Source of the DNA: Paramacrobiotus richtersi
Taxonomy: Eukaryota; Tardigrada; Eutardigrada; Parachela; Macrobiotidae
DNA: 24,246 nucleotides
Direction: 5' to 3'
NCBI GenBank assembly: GCA_034698045.1
Contig: JAQGAU010000756.1
Location: 1 to 24,246, forward strand
Made by a program: the position numbers and the translations under genes. How positions within the stretch are numbered: the first letter of the stretch is position 1; each line of letters opens with the position of its first letter. Shown piece after piece: positions 20,416 through 24,246 of the stretch. Under the pieces are notes generated by a model. The model did no database searches, was not told the origin of the DNA, and saw nothing but the letters and a program-made list of their open reading frames with translations.

Positions 20416-20468
20416 CGTCGTTACCGAGTTTGAATGACCGTCGGTCAACTGAGGTGCATGTTTGTCGC
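20416..20468 (+). repeat. Diverged repeat pair, copy 1 (partner 21251-21299)
   Basis: TCGTTACCGA, then GAA, GTCGGT, ACT and TGCATGT recur in the same order at 21251-21299, about three-quarters alike by eye. Copies are 0.8 kb apart. Origin unknown. Confidence 0.4.
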
Positions 20469-20561
20469 GCTATTGCATGTTCAGGCATTATACCACTGCC
20501 AAAAATTAGCAGCAAATACCTCAGCATAAATCACAGCATTGACCGTATAAAGCAACAATGG

Positions 20562-20630
20562 TGCGTTAACAAATGCCGGACATCTTAGCCAATCTAGGGG
20601 TAAATTAGCGTGCATCAGGCTGCTGAAACC
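20562..20630 (+). repeat. Dispersed repeat, copy 3 of 3
   Basis: GCGTTAAC, AAATGCCGGACATC, AATCTAGGGGT, AAATTA, GTGCATCAGGCTG and an ACCGT end. It shares GCATCAGGCT with the copy at 3141 and the AGGGGT block with the copy at 18575, so it ties the three together. Confidence 0.5.
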
Positions 20631-21250
20631 GTGAATGTTTTGTACAGTGATTACTCAACGGCATATGTCGCGGTCACTCGTACAAATAATTCTGATTACT
20701 TTCAAGTTCCAAACGCGCTTTCATGAATAAACATTCGAACGAACGTTTCCATCTAGCCTCTTGTCTGAATTTCGAGTAATTTTACGCCTATCGTAATACA
20801 GCATACAATACTACTTAGACGGCCGGTTTCGATCGACGACCTTGTAGCCACTGGAAAACATTCGCACAATACCATTCACATTACACTACACTACCCAGAA
20901 CACATTCACGAGAACATGACATTACTAGACCGGCGCTGCCCGTAATTAAATGACAGCTGTCTTGTGCACTCTGAAATATGCAATACTGTACACGGAATTT
21001 TCCTTTTTGTTCGATACTCCGTAATGAAGCTGCTAATCACGATCATTCACGCTATTCGCAATTTCGTTACACGGTTCTTGCTTTGAATACTGCGTATGTA
21101 CAGCAACCTAATTAGAATTCAGTTTTTGATAGAGTTATTGCTCTCATTTAAAGCACAGCTCACAGTGTACAATCTAAAATGTTCAGTGTGAAATGTGCCA
21201 AAAAGTTCGCGGTTTGGACACAACGGGGCCCGACAAATAGAACAAGACTA

Positions 21251-21299
21251 TCGTTACCGAAGTAGAACTGACTGTCGGTTTACTCGGTTGCATGTCTGT
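21251..21299 (+). repeat. Diverged repeat pair, copy 2 (partner 20416-20468)
   Basis: Matches 20416-20468 as described there. Confidence 0.4.
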
Positions 21300-21486
21300 G
21301 AATCTTAAACCGAGCAAAAATAGATATTGCTTCGCTCGCGATCTGTAAAATAAACCCACAAAGTTTATGTTGCTTGTGTAATTAACCACTCGTCTGCTGT
21401 CACGATTCCTACAAAATCAACAAACAGTTTCGTATAATAATGTATACAAAAATACATTTCGTATCTCTAGCATCTAGCCGGAAAAC

Positions 21487-22776
21487 TCAATATATCGAAG
21501 GCGGAGAGCACGTCCCAGATCCGGGTTTTTTGCACTTGCTGACCCAATTGTCCTGGGCATGCCTGTAAAGGTCCAAAGCAGCCTGTGGCCGTTCCACCCA
21601 CTGACACGGTGGAAGATCTATCCACGGCACATAGACCATGTCCTTAGACGTCAAGCAGTACAACTGCAGTCGATCGTCGAGGATCTCCCGAATAACCAGG
21701 TCCTCCAATGGAGTGATATCCTTAGGCATTTTCCTGGTAAACACGGCTGTGGCTGGCATGTCACAGTGGTCGGCATTGGAAGTATCAGACGAGGTAAAAC
21801 AGGATACTTTAACATATAAGAAGTTGGGCTCCACATACAGTTTGTCAAAAGTTCGCGGCTGCCCTGAAGAAAAAAACACCTCATCTGAGCACAGCACCGT
21901 AATTTCCATGCGAACGTCAGCTCTATTCTCTCAGTGATCCGATTCAACCATACATTGATTTGTCATGCAGAGCCGTTAATTACCTTGTTCACCGGTGCCT
22001 AAACCACCAAAGTATCCGTACGCATAACAAAATCCACTGCACGAGGTATTCAGCACAGCGTACGCTGCCCAGCAGCTGTGAGGAGGAATATTCTGACGGC
22101 CTGTGGCTTGCGAAGTCTCCACATATATCGTTTCCTGCGAATCGTATAGCCAGCCAATACCACGGTTCACTTCCACTCCGTTCGTCAGATTGACACCCAG
22201 CGGGTTGTTGGGCGGACCGTACATGTACTCATACCATATTCCCAGACTCTGCAAAAATGCGGACAAATTTGTGTGTTGATTTTGGAAATTCTGTTGTGTC
22301 GGCATTGTTTCTGGGAACTTGCCGATTAAATACAAACGCGGTATTTATGCGACCTTCGATGCGTTCAACGCTATGTTGTCAACGCAGCTTATTGTTAGTA
22401 CGTTGTATGTGATTAATTAGAACTAGTTTGGTTTTGGTGAGTTGAAAATGCGCACAAGAGAACCGCACGCGTCCGGGTCCGCCAGGAGCGTGCAGTGGCT
22501 CTTATTCACCCTTCCAACTCAGATTTCCTTATTCTCCCGGAAAGCGCCTGTTGTTAAATTCCGGTTACGGTCACCGTACCTTCCATTTCTGAAAGACTAT
22601 GCATAGCAGCACACGAACAGCAATACATTCCTTACCCCTTCATTATCCCAAGGATGTCCTGGAGGTTTGGTTTGTCGGCAGTTTGCCGGAGCATACGGAC
22701 TAACATACGACAGCCCTTGAGACTGAACGCCATTGATTGCCACTGTTAGAGAAAGCGATATCCCAATCCACAACAT
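21487..22776 (-). CDS. Secreted cysteine-rich lipocalin-like protein, subfamily 2, gene D (complete)
   Basis: On the minus strand, exons 22776-22636, 22248-21984 and 21863-21487 join at phases 0 and 1 to 260 aa. The ATG at 22776 matches the starts of A and B and gives the signal peptide MLWIGISLSLTVAING. An earlier in-frame ATG at 22803 would add Met-Glu and seven Ile and lies almost on the expected transcription start, so I reject it. SLGIWYEYMYG opens exon 2, which is one codon longer than in A and B (an extra residue before NLTN). The last exon is 377 nt and has DKLYVEPN, SCFTSSD, FTRKMPKDI, LYCLTSKD, LPPC and a CSPPSIY end. The first Cys of A and B (VQCQ) is Ser here (VQSQ), leaving the next Cys possibly unpaired or re-paired. 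Introns are 387 and 120 nt. Role as for A and B. Confidence 0.88.
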
Positions 22777-22833
22777 GATGATAATAATTATTATAATTTC
22801 CAAATGCTTGTTGTAAAATCTGACACTTTGGTG

Positions 22834-22840
22834 ATATATA
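22834..22840 (-). promoter_or_regulatory. TATA box of gene D
   Basis: TATATAT on the minus strand, 58-64 bp before the ATG at 22776. Transcription would start about 30 bp on, near 22808. That leaves a short leader and supports 22776 over 22803 as the start codon. Confidence 0.5.
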
Positions 22841-22859
22841 CCAGCGTTTTTCCATTGAA

Positions 22860-23840
22860 CTTTGGTAACCGCAACCTGCCAGCGAGCCGCCTAGAGGCGA
22901 TTTTCAATGTGCTATAATTGAAAAGGCTGGTCCTTTCAAAGTGTCAAATTTTACGAGGTAGCTGTTAACCTATGTATATGTACATTAGTATGTTACATTC
23001 TTTGATTGTTATGTCCGGATTGTCGGCTGGTGCGATTGTGGGCATAAATGTTACAGCCAATGGCGTCACACCATTGTGCATGCAAAGAATCGAAGATTGA
23101 GGATGTTTTCAGCTCTTCTTGCAGTCGCCTGTTTGCTGACGCGTATCGCATATTCCTGTAAATCTTTATTTTTATTTTGTCACGGTTAAAATATGAACTC
23201 AAATACGAGCTTGACTTACAACAGGATTTATTATAGGAAATCCATACAACTGAAATCCACTCAAGACAAGAATTCAGCTTTACAGATAATTATATCGTAG
23301 TAAATAAAAAAATGTGGAAGATGATTATAGTGTAGATTTTACCAATAAAACGTTCTTGGATTTACTTAATACTACATTAAAACAGTCCAAAGTAGTTTTG
23401 CTATAAAGCAACACACAAACACTTCGAAGTGGTTAAAGCAACACGAGAATTTATGCCCAAAACGTGGTCGCGAAAACTAAAAGCAAAATTCGTGTGTTGA
23501 TGAATCTTGTTTTAGCACGACCATTGACGTAGTTCTCCCGACTCTGTGGTCCAGTTTCAAAATTTTTCATGTTACTTTACAGACAAATGATTCGCGAATG
23601 TTTTGAGAGACTGCTGAATTAGCCTGATAAAGTTTGGCTGCCGAAGCAAAATCACAGGCCAAAATATGTAGACCACAATAAATTATGACTGATAGACAGC
23701 AAGGAAAAAGTGAGGACTGATTCTGTTCTTAAAACTCTAGCGACTCTTTTGAAAAGTTTTATGCAGATAGATGCCTGCAAATAATAGTTTATTTATGTCC
23801 TATAACATATGGAAAACTTTTCTGATCTCTGTTGCGATGA
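22860..23840. other. Intergenic DNA upstream of gene D
   Basis: AT-rich, no coding evidence on either strand. One GCGATTGTGGGC motif (23032-23043) is repeated exactly at 23846. The stretch separates gene D from its duplicated upstream block, which lies much closer to the start codon in A and B. Confidence 0.4.
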
Positions 23841-23845
23841 GTCTA

Positions 23846-23987
23846 GCGATTGTGGGCGGATTGTGCAAAGAATCACGAAATTTTGTGATTCTTGGCTAGT
23901 CTGATAGTTGGATTGAGGGAGGAGTCGGATTGTGGACGTGGCGAATCAGAGACATTCGGAAAACAATCCGTACCCACCCACAATCGC
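23846..23987. repeat. Short element bounded by inverted repeats of GCGATTGTGGG
   Basis: GCGATTGTGGGCGG (23846-23859) is matched by the reverse complement of 23974-23987 at 13 of 14 positions. Further direct and inverted copies of GGATTGTG lie inside and just outside. A 26-nt hairpin with 12 of 13 pairs (23868-23893) lies inside. No coding capacity; it could be a very small foldback element. Confidence 0.45.
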
Positions 23988-24140
23988 ACAATCCGAAGAA
24001 CAATCTAAGAATGTAACGTACTATTATCACGTATGACATTGCGGCAAGCAACAAGTCATTGCGCAACCAAGTAACCTAATTAATTATCTGTAAGCCGGTG
24101 TCTTTGTCATAAGGGACCTCTCATGGCCACGAAAAACAAA

Positions 24141-24246
24141 ACAACAAACGAACGCCATGAGATCTAAAGGTGGGCATCGACTCTGCCCTTGCGCTCGGTG
24201 CAAGGAAAAGCGGCTGGAAATTAATTCAGTTAATCCGTCCGTCCGT
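24141..24246. repeat. Upstream duplicated block, gene D copy (runs off the window)
   Basis: ACAACAAACG, AACGCCATGA, AAAGG and CGGTGCAA match the block upstream of gene B in order. Here it lies about 1.4 kb before the start codon instead of about 0.25 kb, so other DNA has been inserted between. Confidence 0.45.

Larger units (their letters stand above)
20086..21486. other. Intergenic DNA between relic C and gene D
   Basis: No credible gene. It contains one dispersed repeat copy and a separate repeat pair (both listed), plus the 3' flank of gene D. Confidence 0.4.

Noticed and set aside
22774-22803. Upstream ATG of gene D giving a poly-Ile N-terminus
   Set aside because: It lies almost at the transcription start predicted from the TATA box, and paralogues A and B start at the position of the second Met.
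1-24246. CRISPR arrays, rRNA genes or retroviral/LTR elements
   Set aside because: No regularly spaced repeats, rRNA-like conserved blocks, polymerase motifs or long terminal repeats were seen.

Overview
This is eukaryotic, almost certainly invertebrate metazoan, nuclear DNA. Genes are split by short GT-AG introns, secreted proteins are tandemly duplicated, and one gene encodes a seven-helix receptor. The compact layout, the base composition (well below half GC by eye) and the style of the receptor make me think of a tardigrade (Hypsibius/Ramazzottius type). That is recollection plus inference, not a database match.

Layout. (1) 1-2927, plus strand: two tandem paralogues of a secreted lipocalin-like protein with a Lys-rich tail; the first is cut by the window start. 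(2) 2928-5540: gene-poor DNA with a dispersed repeat, a small foldback element and an open minus-strand frame split by a 201-bp insert between 16-bp direct repeats. (3) 5541-7006, plus strand: a complete three-exon rhodopsin-like orphan GPCR of 337 aa. (4) 7007-10350: 3.3 kb without a convincing gene, holding a ~635-bp near-perfect palindrome flanked by TTAA. (5) 10351-14811, minus strand: two complete three-exon genes (A, B) of a second, cysteine-rich lipocalin-like subfamily. (6) 16122-17643, minus strand: an apolipoprotein L-like protein of 487 aa whose middle is a ~155-residue Ala/Lys/Glu helix-rich segment. (7) 19349-20085, minus strand: a decayed copy (C) of the second subfamily. (8) 21487-22776, minus strand: a third intact copy (D), followed to the window end by intergenic repeats.

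The main biological unit is a cluster of secreted lipocalin-like genes. Six copies in two subfamilies lie on opposite strands. They share intron positions and phases and four aligned C-terminal cysteines, so they derive from one ancestor. Copies A, B and D also carry a recognisable homologous block upstream, so the duplicated unit included 5' flanking DNA. Coordinates of spliced genes run from start codon to stop codon; exon limits are in the evidence. They come from reading splice sites and matching paralogues, not from transcripts.
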